A stretch of 64,000 nt of DNA, taken from positions 114,585,361-114,649,360 of the forward strand of contig CM060703.1 of NCBI GenBank assembly GCA_030686995.1, written 5' to 3'. The position numbers were made by a program, and so were the translations under genes. Positions 32,892-45,215 of this stretch are shown piece after piece (the first letter of the stretch is position 1; the number at the start of each line of letters is the position of its first letter). The stretch comes from Artemisia argyi. Its lineage: Eukaryota; Streptophyta; Magnoliopsida; Asterales; Asteraceae. The notes below the pieces were generated by a model. It was given only the letters and a program-made list of their open reading frames with translations. It did not search any database and was not told the origin of the DNA.

Positions 32892-34559
32892 CAAAAAAAA
32901 AATGAATGATGGACTAGCAATGGAAGAGTCCATAAGCTTTTTACCTAGCTTATTTATAAGCTAAGAGCTTGTAGCTGCCCTTAATTGGTTACTCTTGTTT
33001 AGCTAGGGTCTCAAGTAAGTTTACTTTTTTCATTTTAGCTTACTTTTTTTTATTTTATTGTAGCATAGCTTGTTAGTCTGCTTATCATTTGCTCATTTCT
33101 GTATCTTTATGTTTATTTATGCCATTTGTTCATTTTCATGCTTATTTGGTAGTTTAGTAATTATTAGTTTGAGTTTTATAGTTAATTAGTTAGTTTTTAG
33201 CTTTTTATTGCTTAATCTGAATTGCTTATTTACACTGCTTATTGGTGCTTGAAAATTGCTTCTTAAGTGTGCATTAATCTATTACAACCTTTATGTTCAA
33301 GTTCAGAGTCAAAAATCAACTTGTGGTAGTTTAAAATTGAATTTGCGCAAACTAAGGGGCTGTTTGGCGTTAGCACATTTTTACTGTTTTGGTCATTTTT
33401 AGTTTTCAAGTCAAGTTTCTCAAGCTTTATTTAAGTCATTTTACTAGTTTAAAAGTTAATTTAAGCCTTTTCATAGCTTGTTTAGTGATTTTCCAAATTT
33501 CAAGTTTAAAATTGTTTTGAGTTGCTCTTTTTGGTTCATACTAGCTCACAATAGGATAGTGCATACATACAAAATCTGGTAGTCATACTTCTTTAGTCAA
33601 AATTTTGCATTTATATCCATTTTATAATTCTGCATCAGCATACTATCTGTCTCAGCATACCATATTCATATCCATTTTCCTACTTCAGTTCTTGTTCAAA
33701 ATTAATAATTTTTACTTTTTTGCATTCTCTACTAGCTTGTCTTATCATATTATCAGCCTTTAGTCATTAGGTTTTTCATTTACTCACCTGAATCTTTGCT
33801 CAAAATACCAATAGTAGGCTGTTTTAGCCTTTTTCAAATTTTTTTTTCATAAGTGCCTTTCTATCAGAGTTTATGAGTCCCTTTCCTAGCTTAAATCTAA
33901 TCCAAAATCCCCAATATTGCTTTTATAGGTAGTTTGCTAGTTTATGTTTAACTGTTTGAGCTTACTGTAGGATTAGCTTATCATTTAGATAGCTTTTAGG
34001 AAGCTTAAAAGTAGGTCGCAGGCATGTGCACTCCACCAAGTTTGTCCCAAATCTGCAAATTCTTTTGATTTTTAGTTAATTCAATTTAAGCCCTATAGCT
34101 CTGAAATTTGGTACATTAGCAATTTGGTTGCTCAGTTGGTTGGTTCTTATTTTTATGATTTTTCATTCTAGCTTTTACCTAGCTTTTGATCAGCTCCAAG
34201 TTACCCATATAGGGTTGTTTGGGATTGTGGATTTTGTTTAAGCTCACTTTTATTTTAAGTGCTTATTTAGTCTTCTTGTTAGCTTTAGTGTATCCGATTT
34301 AGCTTAGTAGGATCACTTTTATTGCTTGTGGCCTGATAGGTGTAGGTTTTGCTTGTTCAAAGATTCTTAGGTCATTAAATGGTTGGAATTTGGTTAAGTA
34401 TGCTTCATCTTTACAATATTGTTAAGTAAATAAGCTCATTGTAGCTTATTTCTTGGGTCTTATAAAAAGAGCTTTCACAAAACTTTTGTATTCTTAAGTA
34501 CTCTAAAACTTTTCTTTTATAAGTTTTCAAAAAAATAATTATAATAAAAATAGCATAAA

Positions 34560-34645
34560 GGGGAAACCAAGGCTCGAACCTGGGTCTCCCCCTTTAGCAG
34601 CAGACACAAACGCACCACACACAACCAACTCTGCCCTACGGAATT
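34560..34645 (-). other. tRNA-like module in the second Athila LTR
   Basis: Minus strand: GGGCAGAGTTGGTTGTG (A-box-like), then GAGACCCAGGTTCGAGCC (B-box-like). It is placed as in the LTR at 3731-7137. The B box is close to the consensus GGTTCGANNCC; the body is too long and unpaired for a working tRNA. Confidence 0.45.
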
Positions 34646-35456
34646 CTCAGTTAGGATTTGCACATTTAATTACTTAACATAGTTCTACCATTTTAGCTTA
34701 CTTGAACTGTTAGCTTATTACTCAGCTTATTAGTGGGCTTTTAGGACTTTTGATATTTTTCTTATCTTTCTATTAGTATTAGGTAGTTTACAAAAAAAAA
34801 TTCAGATTTTCCAAATAGTTTTAGTATTTTTAAATATTTAATTTAGTTATTTTAGTAATAAATTCATAATAAAAAACCTAAAATTCAAAAAAATGTTTTT
34901 CTTTGTTTCAAAATTTTCTTTTTATATTTAGGATCTAGAAAAAATATTTTGACACTCGTAGGCCTTTTATTTCAAAATTTTTACGTTTTAGCCCGTTGCC
35001 GAGCCCGGTAACGGCCCGTTTTCATTTTTAGTTACGTTTTTAATAATTTTAAGTTACGTTTAGCTTTCTTATAACTTTCTAAGTAGATTTTCATTTCTAA
35101 TTTCAAATATTTAGTTTAAATTAGGTAATTTTCCTTTTTAATTACGTTTTTAGGTTTCGTACGTTACGTTTTTTTAATTTAGAATACGTTTTAGGTTAAT
35201 TTGATTTACGTGCTTCACGTGTTTAGCTTTTATTTGATAAATTTAGTTTAAAAATTCAAAATTCTCTTGAAAACCATTCAAATCACTCGATCACAAAATG
35301 TATTCAATTTTCCATCTCACACCTCTTTGGGACACGACCCGGGGATATCACATACTCCTAGTATATACGTAGTTTGACTTGTTTGACTATTTCCCGGTCA
35401 AACGTCACTCCTATTTATATATATTTACATAACAACCAGACGTTGTTTTTCTGTCA

Positions 35457-36069
35457 TCTTAAACAATCCCTAGAAAATAGTATCCAACTGATTAATAAGG
35501 ATGATAATGTTCTTAAGTTGTATGAGTTGGCTAAAACACATGAGTCAGTTGATATCTTTGTTGCTCATAAACCCTAGATATTAGCACAATGAAACATTGG
35601 TTTTGAGGTTGTGGGTTGGGTTGAGGAAGATGCTAAATTTATAATGTCAAGTCCAAGACCTTTTAGGACTCGACGTAAATAGAAGGGGATAGATAAGAAC
35701 AAAATACAGGCGAGTGTAACCAAAATGCAAAGAGGGTAAGGTGGTATTGTTGTCAAAGAGGAAGAAGGTGTTTTTCCTAACAAAAGGGAGAAAATTAAGG
35801 GAAAAGGAAAGTTGCTTTAGGAAGAGGATGTTTTACAACAGGAAAACGACGAGGTGGTTGTAAAAAATACTAAGCAAGGTTTTGATAGGAAGGGGAAGGC
35901 TATAATGGTTGAGTTTCCTGGTTTTATGGTGAAAACATAGCTGGTGGAGCTGGTTTTGAAAACAAGGTTGGTGGTGCTGGTGGTCTTATGGCTAGTGGTC
36001 TTAAAAAAACCTTTTAGAAGCAGTGAAAGGATTACCAACTTCGTACTTGCCCTTTTTGCCAATAGCCAT
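35457..36069 (+). pseudogene. Decayed coding remnant, weakly like a MULE transposase N-terminus
   Basis: Between the Athila LTR and T3. One frame reads NSIQLINKDDNVLKLYELAKTHESVDIFV (in two blocks) to a stop at 35575-35577. This recalls the N-terminal region of plant MuDR/MULE transposases, where an acidic DDxxxxxxE pattern precedes a hydrophobic Val-Asp-Ile-Tyr-like strand. Past the stop the other frames give Lys/Glu-rich then Gly-rich remnants with several stops. No DDE core or zinc finger is visible. This is the oldest layer in the window, into which other elements were inserted. Confidence 0.3.
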
Positions 36070-37542
36070 TTATAAGGATTTATTTGATACGCTTTTAAGG
36101 GGTCATTTAAGTCTAAATTTGTTAATATATGATCACATATTGTCTCAAATTGTTTATTTTCGTATTTTAGTTATTTGGGACGCCAATTCTAGAAATTGGA
36201 TCTTTTGGACGTATTTGAGCAAAAAAGTGATGAAAACAGCAAAGTAATAAAAATCCTGTCAGAATAATACACCTGACGGCGTCACGTTATGCTTTGTGAC
36301 GCTGTCACTTGTTATTTTGGAGCTAGAAGAATTAACACACGTCGCTTTATAAACAAAATTGGAATTTACACTCGACGGCGTCAGGTTATAATGAAGATGG
36401 GCGTCACGCTTTGGAGATTACAAGTGACGACCCAAACGAAGTAAAGAGTGAAGGCGTCAACCTTGGGTTGATGGAGTCAGGGTTCAAATGGTGACGGCGT
36501 TAGGGTGGTGACTCGCACAAGAGGAAACCCTAATGGCGGCCACCTAACGGCGTTAGAGGTTATAAGCTGACGCCATCATAAGTAAAAAAACTATATATAG
36601 AATTCGATTTTTCTTTAATTAGGTCGAACTTTTTAACCACTTTTTGGGAGACACAAACCCTAGGATGAATTTGCACTTCATTGTAAGGCTTTCAAAGCCT
36701 TCTATCTTCCATGTTCAATTAAAGATAAGTAATCGTTTAATCATTCAATATGTCTATGTGTTGTTTGATTATTTGTTTTTCTTTTCTTTCTTTTAATATG
36801 TTAGCTTAAGTTAACTTGTGTTTGCTTGGATCTAATGAAACCTAGTTATTATTTGTTGATGATTTGTCTATTGTTTAGTTGATTGATTCATGTTTAGGTT
36901 AAGAAAATTGGCTGACCTCCTTTGTGTAACTAGCTTGAACGTCCTAAAAAAGGTAATCGTATGTGCAATACATTTTTTCTCATTGTATTTAATGCATGAA
37001 TTGATATTTGTAATTCTATGACAGTGTACTTAACGTGCGGTCATAGGAGAAAATTGATATTCATAGAGTTAGGGAAGGTCGCACACCCCCACGACTAGTA
37101 TTAAATACATCGTTTCAACTAAAAAAATACACTGTGACATTCAAAGAATCAATAAAAGATAACTATGGAGTAATTAAGTCTAAAACAAACACGTTTGTCT
37201 CCTTATAAGTAGTTCACCAATTTTATTTTTAGTTAATTTATTTTTTTTATCAATTAGTTTTTGGGTTAGTTGACTAGCAACTAATTCCGTCCTTACCTTC
37301 AAAAACTGAGATTCTTACCTGCTTTTATAAAATAAAATAACAATTGAAAAGAATCACCCCTCACCTTTTGGCTTATTCAACTTACACTTCAACCTAACGA
37401 CACTATTCCCCTAGAGAACAATCAATCCCCCGGACATACTTATACTACACTAAAACGACCAGGTACACTGCCTGGAGGATTGCAAGCTTCTCAAGATCCC
37501 TTGAGAAGTAAAACCTTTTGCGTGGCCGCAATCCTCGCATCA
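36070..37542 (+). repeat. T3 5' LTR
   Basis: 1,473 bp ending CCTCGCATCA. TGACGGCGTCA-like motifs occur from 36274 to 36570 in decayed form, and ACTATATATAG at about 36589-36599. The shared AACGTC, CACTGCCTGG and CTTGAGAAG blocks are present. Confidence 0.8.
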
Positions 37543-37548
37543 AGTTTT

Positions 37549-37565
37549 TGGCGCCGCTGCCAGGA
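37549..37565 (+). promoter_or_regulatory. T3 primer-binding site (tRNA-Asp)
   Basis: TGGCGCCGCTGCCAGGA, 6 bases after the LTR, complements the plant tRNA-Asp 3' end with about two mismatches. Confidence 0.75.
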
Positions 37566-37712
37566 AATAGTTATTGCTTAGGTTTGATTTCTATTTCGTT
37601 TAGGTCTACTCACTAGATTCCTATCAAGTGAGATTTGTATTTTCTTTTTATTAGTTTCTTTAGTCTATCTTTCCTTCGTTCTCTTTGTTCATAATCCATA
37701 TCATTCACCATC

Positions 37713-38795
37713 ATGGAGGGTGATAATATCCTTGACCCCATCATCAAACCAAAACAAAATCACCAAAACACACTCGAACAACCTAGAGCCTGCACTTTAG
37801 GTGAGTACTCCTGACCTAGCCAACAAGGCTATTGAAACACCATTGAGCTCAACCATGGAGCCAATGTGTCTCCCTTGCGATCCAACACCATCCGGTTGGT
37901 GCAAAGCGGATGTTCATTCCATGGACTTCGTTTCGAAGATCCAAACCAACATCTCAAGGATTTCCTTAAAATCGTTGATTCTATTGACCTTGATGTTACC
38001 ACTCAATAGACGACACGCTTGCGCCTCTACCAATTCTCTCTATTTGACCAAGCTAGTCAATGGATTGAGCATTTACCCGCGGGATCCATCACCTCTTGGG
38101 ATGATCTCACCTCTCGTTTCCTTGCTCAATTTTTCCCACCGGGGAGAACTACCAAGCTAAGGAATGACATCTTGATGTTCCAACAACGTCAAGGTGAAAC
38201 TCTTTATGAAGCGTGGACTCGTTTCAAGGACTTACTTCAAAAATTCCCTCATCATGGCATTGATCTTTGGCTCCAAATCCAAATCTTCTACGATCATGTC
38301 AATCAATCCATAAGGCAAACCATTGACCAAGCGGCCGGTGGTAAGCTTCGTGAAAAGAATGCGGAAGAATCATGGGGAATCATAAAAGATCTTGCTCTCT
38401 ATAAAAACGAATCTTGGAATGACCCTTGCTATTTGAACAAAATGGTCAAGGAAATATCTTTGCCTACAAATAACTCAAGCATTCCAAACCGTAGGATCAT
38501 GGAACTTGAAGACCATGTCAAGTTTCTCATGAAATCTTACGAAACCCCTAAACCTTCAAGCCAAGTGAACAAAATCACTTCTTCATGTGAATATTGTAGT
38601 GGTCCCCATGAGACTCGTGATTGCATGGAATTCCCCGAACAAGCTTTTGCGGACTACGCATCCTCGTGTACCGACGGAGCAGGAGAAAAGTGGTTCACTT
38701 TTAAACTCGAGCCAAATACATATGGTGATTCATACAACCACTCTTGGAAAAATCACCCAAACTTTTGGTGGAAACAAAACCAAAAACCATCTTAA
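37713..38795 (+). pseudogene. T3 Gag domain
   Basis: ATG at 37713. An early stop and frame shifts are followed by an open frame of 258 codons (38019-38795). It holds the retrotransposon Gag domain: FDQASQWIEHLPAGSITSWD, FLAQFFPPGRTTKLRND, QGETLYEAWTRF, then a CEYCSGPHETRDC cluster. Trp is present at the codon that is a stop in T2 (22085). It encodes the capsid-like protein; the closest relative in the window is T2 (clearly the same protein by eye). Confidence 0.75.
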
Positions 38796-40265
38796 AACAA
38801 TTCTTCCAATCCACCTAATCTTTTCCAATCAAACAATTCATCCATGAATCGTACTTCCAACATCCTTCCAACAATTACAATAGTTCCAAAACTTTGAAGG
38901 ATTAATGTCAAATTTTATGGCATCTCCAGAAGCTCATTTAACCAAGTTTGAAGCCAATTTCAAACAAAAACAAAGCAAGATGACAAATAAAATTGACAAC
39001 ATGTTGAAGGCTCTCAATGAATGAGAATTAGGAGCACTCCCAAGTGACACCGTTAAGAACCCGAAACTAAACGTTAACTCCATCTCGTCAGTTTCATCTC
39101 CTACTTCTTGCCCGCAATTTTATTCGGTCAATACTATGAGCACGTGTTTCAAACAAACTCAAGTTTTTCAAAAACACCAAGAAGATAAAACATCCAATAA
39201 TAAGTTGGTCAACCTAACAATTGAAACACCTCCTAATCAAAACCTCGACAATGATTCAAGGAGCTTCACCTTGAATGTCCAGTTATCGATATCTTAGCTC
39301 GTGCACCTTACTACAATTCCCTTTTGGAAAAATATGAGGAGAAGCTTAAGTTGGGTAAAAATAGGACCGCTTTCGTTCAAAATAAGTTGCCTAAGAAGCT
39401 AGATGATCCAGGTATATTTGTTTTGCCATGTAAGAGAGGGAATTCTGAAGCTTTTGATACATTAGCCGATCTAGGATCAAGCCTTAACTTGATTCCACTA
39501 TCCCTTTACACGACTCTCATGTTACGAAAACTATAAGAAACGGAAGTAATTATTGTCCTAGCGGATGGGAGTGTGGAATACCGGGTTGGAGTAGTAAAGG
39601 ACATGCTCGTGTATGTAGGGAAATTAACTATGTTAGCAGATTTCCATGTACTCGATATGGTTAGTGATAGTACATGCCCGTTATTAGTTGGAAGAGGATT
39701 TTTAGCTACCGCAAGCGCAATGATTGATTGTAAGTAATCTAAAATAGCGGTAGGAGAAGGTGAAACTTGGTCGGTCTATGATATTAAAGAACATGCTTAT
39801 GACAATGATGAGGAACCAACGCCTCATTGGGTAGATATGAATAGGAGACCTTCTAGGTAGGACCTTGGATTAATGGTGAGTTCATAGGACCTCAACGCCC
39901 ATTCTATCTAGAAGAAGAATTTACAAACCGGACACACTCGGTAGAACAACTTTTGGCTAGGGACATCGAATTGAACTCGTTTGAGGATCGTCTAGTTTTT
40001 AGGAAGATGATTGAATTCTTAGGAGTCTTGCCAATCAACCTAGAAATGAATAAATGGAAAAATGAGAGTGATAAGCATAAGTGGAATTGGAATAAGCCTC
40101 CAAAAGAATGAAATGGATCATGGCACATAAAAAGGACCTTATATGATACAGATGAAGAGAAGTTTGAAAAGTCATACTGAACAAAGCATACTAATAGGAA
40201 ATTAAAAGAAATGTTTGATCCAAAAGATGTCCTCAATGAGGATCTCACTCACATAGGTATGTAAT
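38796..40265 (+). pseudogene. T3 Gag spacer and protease-like region
   Basis: Frame breaks follow at about 38795 and 38880. Coding resumes with a coil-like stretch (38900-39030), then EKYEEKLKLGKN and, in the 39324-39536 frame, FDTLADLGSSLNLIP (protease active-site region). Past a stop at 39534, VGRGFLATASAMIDCK (the second conserved block of the fold) and GEGETWSVYDIKEHAY continue in the same frame. The final part (39850-40260) is frameshifted. It keeps about 40 bp missing in T2 near 23455. Confidence 0.65.
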
Positions 40266-42733
40266 AGGGCATGAATTTGAGTCTAGCTACAAGACTCGTT
40301 AATAAAGAAAAGCGCTTCTTGGGAGGCAACCCAAGCTTTTATTTGTTTGTTTGTTTGTTTGCTTGCTTGTTTGTTTTGTTTTATTTTGTTTGATTTCATA
40401 TATATGCTCCATCTCTTTTTGTTCATTGTTCATTGTTCATGTATCAAATAAATTGTGAAAATGCTTTATTTTGTCTTTGACCTCGTTTTAATTACATATA
40501 CAGGTATTTTGCAAAAAGATAAGTTTAGGGAAGATCATATTTGTTTTTAAGAACAAATTGAACATGAACAATAACAATGAAAGATTAGCATATATATTTT
40601 TGTTTTTTGGCGTCAAATACTTGTATCGAGTAACAATAAATGTTTTACAATTTTTCCAGGTTTTAAAAATTAAATTTTTCTAGAAATTTTCCGGAAACAA
40701 AGAATAAAAAAATCTGTCAGATTATACCTGACAGCGTCAAGGCTCATAACCTGACGTTGTCAGGCATTATATCTGCATAATTTTTCTAGGTTTTTTTTTT
40801 TCTACAGGAAATCTTATCATTTTGAAAATAAATAATTTTAAATTTCTAGGAATCTATAAACATTTATTTTGAAAGCATTATATCTTACGTAACTTTTTAA
40901 GATTTAATTTTATATAGATTTTCCTGCCAATTTTATGCGAGGTTTCGTGTTTTTTTTTCTTAGTTAATTACAGGTTATATTGGACAAGAAGATAAAAAGA
41001 GAAAGTTGGAAGAACGTTGATTACATTTTATTTTCTTGGAGGAAGATTTAACCATGTTTTGCATCGTTCATACCGAGCAAATCAGGGGAGTATTAGTTTC
41101 TTTCTTTCCTTTATCTTACTTTTATACTTTTTTAGGAACATTGAGGACAATGTTCAGTTTAAGTGTAGGGAGGGAAAATGGTACACCTTAGAAACTATAA
41201 CTCCAATTGATGTTTGTTTTGTTGAAAAGTAAATGTGTAATAAAACTAAAAGAAATACCTGTTAGGTTAAATTTGGCACCAAATTTAAATATTTTTACAA
41301 CATATAGGAGTGAAACTTTAATCTTAATAAGCGTCTCATGGATAGGAATTATAGACAAGCACAAAAACCATACCACTCGAAAATTTCTACCCCAAAAATG
41401 TGAGGTTCGCCTTTAGATTATTAGGTAAAATGTTTTCACTTTTGATGCTTATGACTGTACCGGTAGCATTTAGATTCTATAACTCGCGTTTGTGATTCAT
41501 CCCGAGACCGCTGGTAAGACTACATTCGTGTAGTTAGGATTTGCTATATGATAATAGGCATTAGGATAACCCATGTTTTAAACCTATATTACAATTACAT
41601 TGAACACATTGGTCAAGTAATTCTCTCACACCTTTGCGATGTACTCATTTTTAGTACACGATACCCCTAGTACACCCCTCAGAGCCTATCTTTTTTGTTT
41701 CTAACTTTAAGAATATTACATAAAGGAAGAATTTGTTACAATCCACCACCAAATGTACAACCAAATCGCCTTAGCCTACCTTGTATGCACTTATCTTTAG
41801 TGCATTATTATTACATGTTTAAACCCTTGTTGAATTGTGTAATTGATTACATGGTTGCTAAGTCGAGTCATATCTTGTAAATACTGTTTTGGGATAATTG
41901 GGACTCATGGGTAAAAGTACTAGTTGTTATAAAGTGAAAAGGAAATCATTAACCCTTATATACGTTAACGTTTAAAGTATTCCAATTGTTTTAATTTTCT
42001 TAATTCGGGTTATTAGAATAGTTATTTGTAAAGTATGTAAAAGTTCAAGTGTAGGAAGGAAACAAGCTCCCTTTAATGTATTATTTTGGATGGTAGAGTA
42101 AGAGTGTATGAAAAAAATGAAAAAAATCGAAAGAAAATGATGAAAAAAATAGAAAAAGAAGAGAGAAAAACATACGGGCTATCATCCATTTCTTTTATTT
42201 ATGTTTAAGTCAAAATAGTGTCTTTGAAAATACCAAAAAAAAAGTTAGTAGTATAAGTTTAGTCGAGTCTTGGGTTAGCAACGCCTCTTTGTACTTGTAA
42301 TTTACCAAGATGATTGACTAACCACTAGTAAAAATCCCTTTATCCAACAAACCGTGTTTTTCCATACGCTTACATCTAACGTTATCACCCTTTAAAAGAC
42401 CTTTTTGGTAGTTATCCTAGGTGCTTATGCCAAAGTGGTGGAGGTTTGATCCTTTCCCAAGCCTATGGTTATCTATGTGCTATAACAGGTAGAGTGTTAC
42501 ATTTCCCCGTTTCCATATGTGATATATAACTTTATAACACCCGAGAGATGAGAGAATCGAAACACTTATTGTGAGGTGCTAGTATATAATTTCCGTGCTT
42601 ATTTTGACTATTGTGGAACAAATGTGTGTTGTAATTACTTTTATGTTAATGTTAAATGCCCCCTAACTTGTAAATTGATTGGTATAAAAGCTCATTTTCT
42701 TGAGAACAAGCAAATCCCAAGTGTAGGGATATT
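40266..42733 (+). other. T3 structured non-coding 3' module
   Basis: No supported gene. Contents in order: CTTGGG-AGGCAA-CCCAAG hairpin (40318-40335), GTTT repeats, two decayed palindromes (40729-40739, 40752-40762), hairpin GAACATTG/CAATGTTC (41136-41155), ACTACA-TTCG-TGTAGT (41519-41534), twin hairpins (41640-41658 and 41786-41804), A-rich loop hairpin (42088-42187). The polypurine-like end is GTGTAGGGATATT before 42734. Confidence 0.62.
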
Positions 42734-43224
42734 TGATAAGGATTTATTTATACGCTTTTATGGGGGTTTTTAAGTCTAAATTCATTAGTATAAGACCAAA
42801 TATTGCCTCAAATCTTTTCTTTTCATATTTTAGGTACTTGGGACGCGAATTCTGGAAATTGGAGCTTTTTGGACATATTTGGGCGAAAAAGTAAAGAAAA
42901 CGGCAAAGTTATAAAAATCATGTTAGAATAATACACCTGACGACGTTACGCTATGCTTTGTGACGCCGTCACTTATTATTTTGGAGCTATAAGAATTAAC
43001 ACACGTCGCTTCAGAAACAAAATTGGAATTTATACCTGACGGTGTCAGGTTATAATAAAGATGGGCATCACGCTTTGGAGATTATAAGTGACAGCCCAAA
43101 CGAAGTAAAGAGTGAAGGCGTTATCATTGGGCTGATGGCGTCATGGTTCAAAGAGTGACGGTGTCACGGTGGTGAGTTGCACAAGACGAAACCTTAATGG
43201 CGGCGACCTGACGACGTCAGTGGG
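42734..43224 (+). repeat. T3 3' LTR, truncated
   Basis: Starts TGATAAGG like the T3 5' LTR and stops inside the palindrome zone at the copia insertion (5-base candidate TSD gtggg, 43220-43224; the partner is outside the window). Confidence 0.8.
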
Positions 43225-44497
43225 TGTTGATATAAATAATGCATAGAAACGTTATAAATATTTCTCGATATCCCTACGTTTTGAGGATCACAAAATGTAA
43301 AATCATTAAATGCAAAATCATTACGTAAACAAGCATTTAGTTACAAATTTCATTCCATCCATCTAAATAACTTAATGTATGAATAAATAAATGTCTAATA
43401 CATTTTATGATCAAAGGAATTTTTATTTAGACACTACAAATCTTATAAAATGTTATAAACATTTTATATATTTTTGAAAAACACTTTTGGTAATTAAAGG
43501 AAAATTTTTAATTCATAATAAATATAGGAATTCAAAATTTTAACCAAAATCAGTTAAATTTTCACCAATAAAAGGCAAAAAGTCTGGTTGTTACAGGAGG
43601 GCGGCCCCCTTAATTATAAGGGCGACCCCCAAAATAATTAAGGGGGCTGGCCACCATTTAAGGGGGCCGGCCACCATTTAAGGAGTCGGCACGGTCCTGA
43701 GCCCGAACTGTTTGCCAATAAATACTGGTTCATTTCTGCAATTTTACCTTACCTTTTGCACGAAAATTTTCAGTCCTAGTCCTTTCTAAACATCCTTCAA
43801 AATCCTTTGATCATAAGATTATAAATTTTTGTTTCAAGTGATTCAATCCTTCATCACTCAAAGTGCAAGAGAAGAATACTTCTTCAACATCTAGTTAAGA
43901 AGTATTGTAAATTTGTGAATATAGTCTTGTAGTTGTGTAAACTATGTGTAAAGGTGTAGAGTGTTTATAATAGGCAGAGTTAGGTGTGTGAATAGCAGTA
44001 GTGAAGAAGAAGTAGAGTTGTGAAGAAGAAGTTGTGAAGTCGTGAGAAGTCGTGTAGTAGTTGTGGTGTGTACAAGTTGTGTAGAAGTCGTGAAGTGTAG
44101 TGAGATTGGTTCTAGGTACTATTAGAACTCGACATTTAGCTTAGTATCGTTAGTTGGTGTAAGAAAAAGTTGTGTAAGGTTTTCTCCGCCATAAGGGAGC
44201 TTGTTGACATAGTGAAGAAAACTCTCGAGTTAGGTGCTCAGGGAGTGGAGTAGAGCGAAGAGGAGCTTCGTAGCCGAACCACTATAAATCCTTTGTCTCG
44301 CGGTGCGATTTTTGCATCTCTATTTCTTTACTTACTTGTTTATATTGTTATTATTTAATTTCGTAGATATAAGTGTTCATAAGTGTGCAAGTATTGATCT
44401 CACATAAAACTAGAATCGAAGATTTTGAAAACAAAGTTTTTATAAATATAAAAACGACATAAAACTATTCAACCCCCCCCCCTTCTAGTTTTCGACA
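43225..44497 (+). repeat. Copia (plus) 5' LTR
   Basis: 1,273 bp. In U3, a 13-bp inverted repeat GCCCCCTTAATTA / TAATTAAGGGGGC (43604-43616, 43635-43647) precedes a 20-bp unit repeated in tandem (AAGGGGGC[T/C]GGCCACCATT at 43640-43659 and 43660-43679). CAATAAATAC near 43717 is a possible TATA-like site. Bases 44030-44105 hold diverged GAAGTCGTG repeats. A C-run precedes the end. Confidence 0.78.
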
Positions 44498-44498
44498 A

Positions 44499-44511
44499 TT
44501 GGCATCAGAGC
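44499..44511 (+). promoter_or_regulatory. Copia primer-binding site (initiator tRNA-Met)
   Basis: TTGGCATCAGAGC differs by one base from the usual plant copia site TGGTATCAGAGC, and follows the LTR by one base. Confidence 0.8.
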
Positions 44512-45215
44512 TATGTTAAACAAGATTTTAAAAATTAATTGTATTTTAAAACTTGAAATCGATCTATGGAACCGGAAAAATATTTAGAAAGGAACATGAC
44601 ATTTAAATCACCATTTTTCGAAAACATAAGTTTTCTTGAATGGAAAAATCGATAAGAAAGTTATGTGAAGTCAATAGATTAAGATCTTTGGCATGTCATT
44701 TCAATTGGTGATTTCCAACCAATAAAAAATATTTTTGAAGAACAATATAATTGTTTTAAAAGATTGATAGATAAAAATAATAAGGCTAAAATAAGTATAT
44801 ACAAAGCTTTACCAAGAATTGAATACGAAATAATATTTTTTGTCAAACGGCAAATGATATGTGGAAATGCCTTTTAAACTTTCATCAAGAGAAGTGTCAA
44901 GTCAAAGAAAATCTTGCATACAAAATAGTAGAAAATGGAAGTATAGTAGATAAATATTTAGTTGAAATGAGTACAAGTGCTACTAGTTCAAATTTTTTGT
45001 GTGAAGGTAATGATGGCAAAAATTCCATGAGTCACGTCAAGAATAAACAAGAAGGTTTTATAATATCGAAAAGGAACTTAGTGACGATGACGATTCCAGT
45101 TTCGAAAGTGAAGACGAAGAATATGCAAAGGTCGTTAAAGAATTCAAGAATATTCAGAGCACAAGATAAAAGTAAAACAACCTGAAGAAGAAGATTTAGT
45201 GACGAAGACGAAACG
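44512..45215 (+). pseudogene. Copia (plus) Gag, heavily decayed
   Basis: Many stops and no long frame. Recognisable pieces include a Trp-containing N-terminal part (about 44560-44720) and an acidic DDDDSSFESEDEEYAKVVKE stretch at about 45080-45135, typical of the Gag C-terminal region in the SIRE lineage. No zinc knuckle is clearly visible. Between the primer site and the protease this is the only coding content. Confidence 0.5.

Larger units (their letters stand above)
32061..35456 (+). repeat. Second Athila-type LTR, 5' end missing
   Basis: This follows the chromovirus end directly. The CTATAAATAGA box (32458-32468), the tRNA-like minus-strand module (34560-34645), the TACGTTTT-rich zone (34985-35215) and CACACCTCTTTGGGACACGACCCGGGG (about 35317-35343, in two blocks) occur in the same order as in the LTR at 3731-7137. 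The first 400-500 bp are absent, because the chromovirus was inserted there and the other part lies left of the window. The end at about 35456 (CTGTCA) is estimated from the spacing in the LTR at 51382. Whether it is solo or part of a full element cannot be told. Confidence 0.65.
36070..43224 (+). mobile_element. T3: TGACG-family element, 3' LTR cut by a copia insertion
   Basis: 5' LTR 36070-37542, primer site, Gag-protease pseudogene, non-coding module, then the first 491 bp of the 3' LTR (42734-43224), where a copia element begins. Both LTRs share an unusual start (TGATAAGGATTTATT; first bases mutated to TTAT in the 5' copy) that differs from T1, T2 and T4. It is the most diverged member here, and many palindromes are decayed. 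The rest of its 3' LTR is outside the window. Confidence 0.82.

Noticed and set aside
35817..36062. Minus-strand Ser/Thr-rich ORF in the decayed segment
   Set aside because: Low-complexity antisense of a Lys/Gly-rich remnant, no supporting motif.
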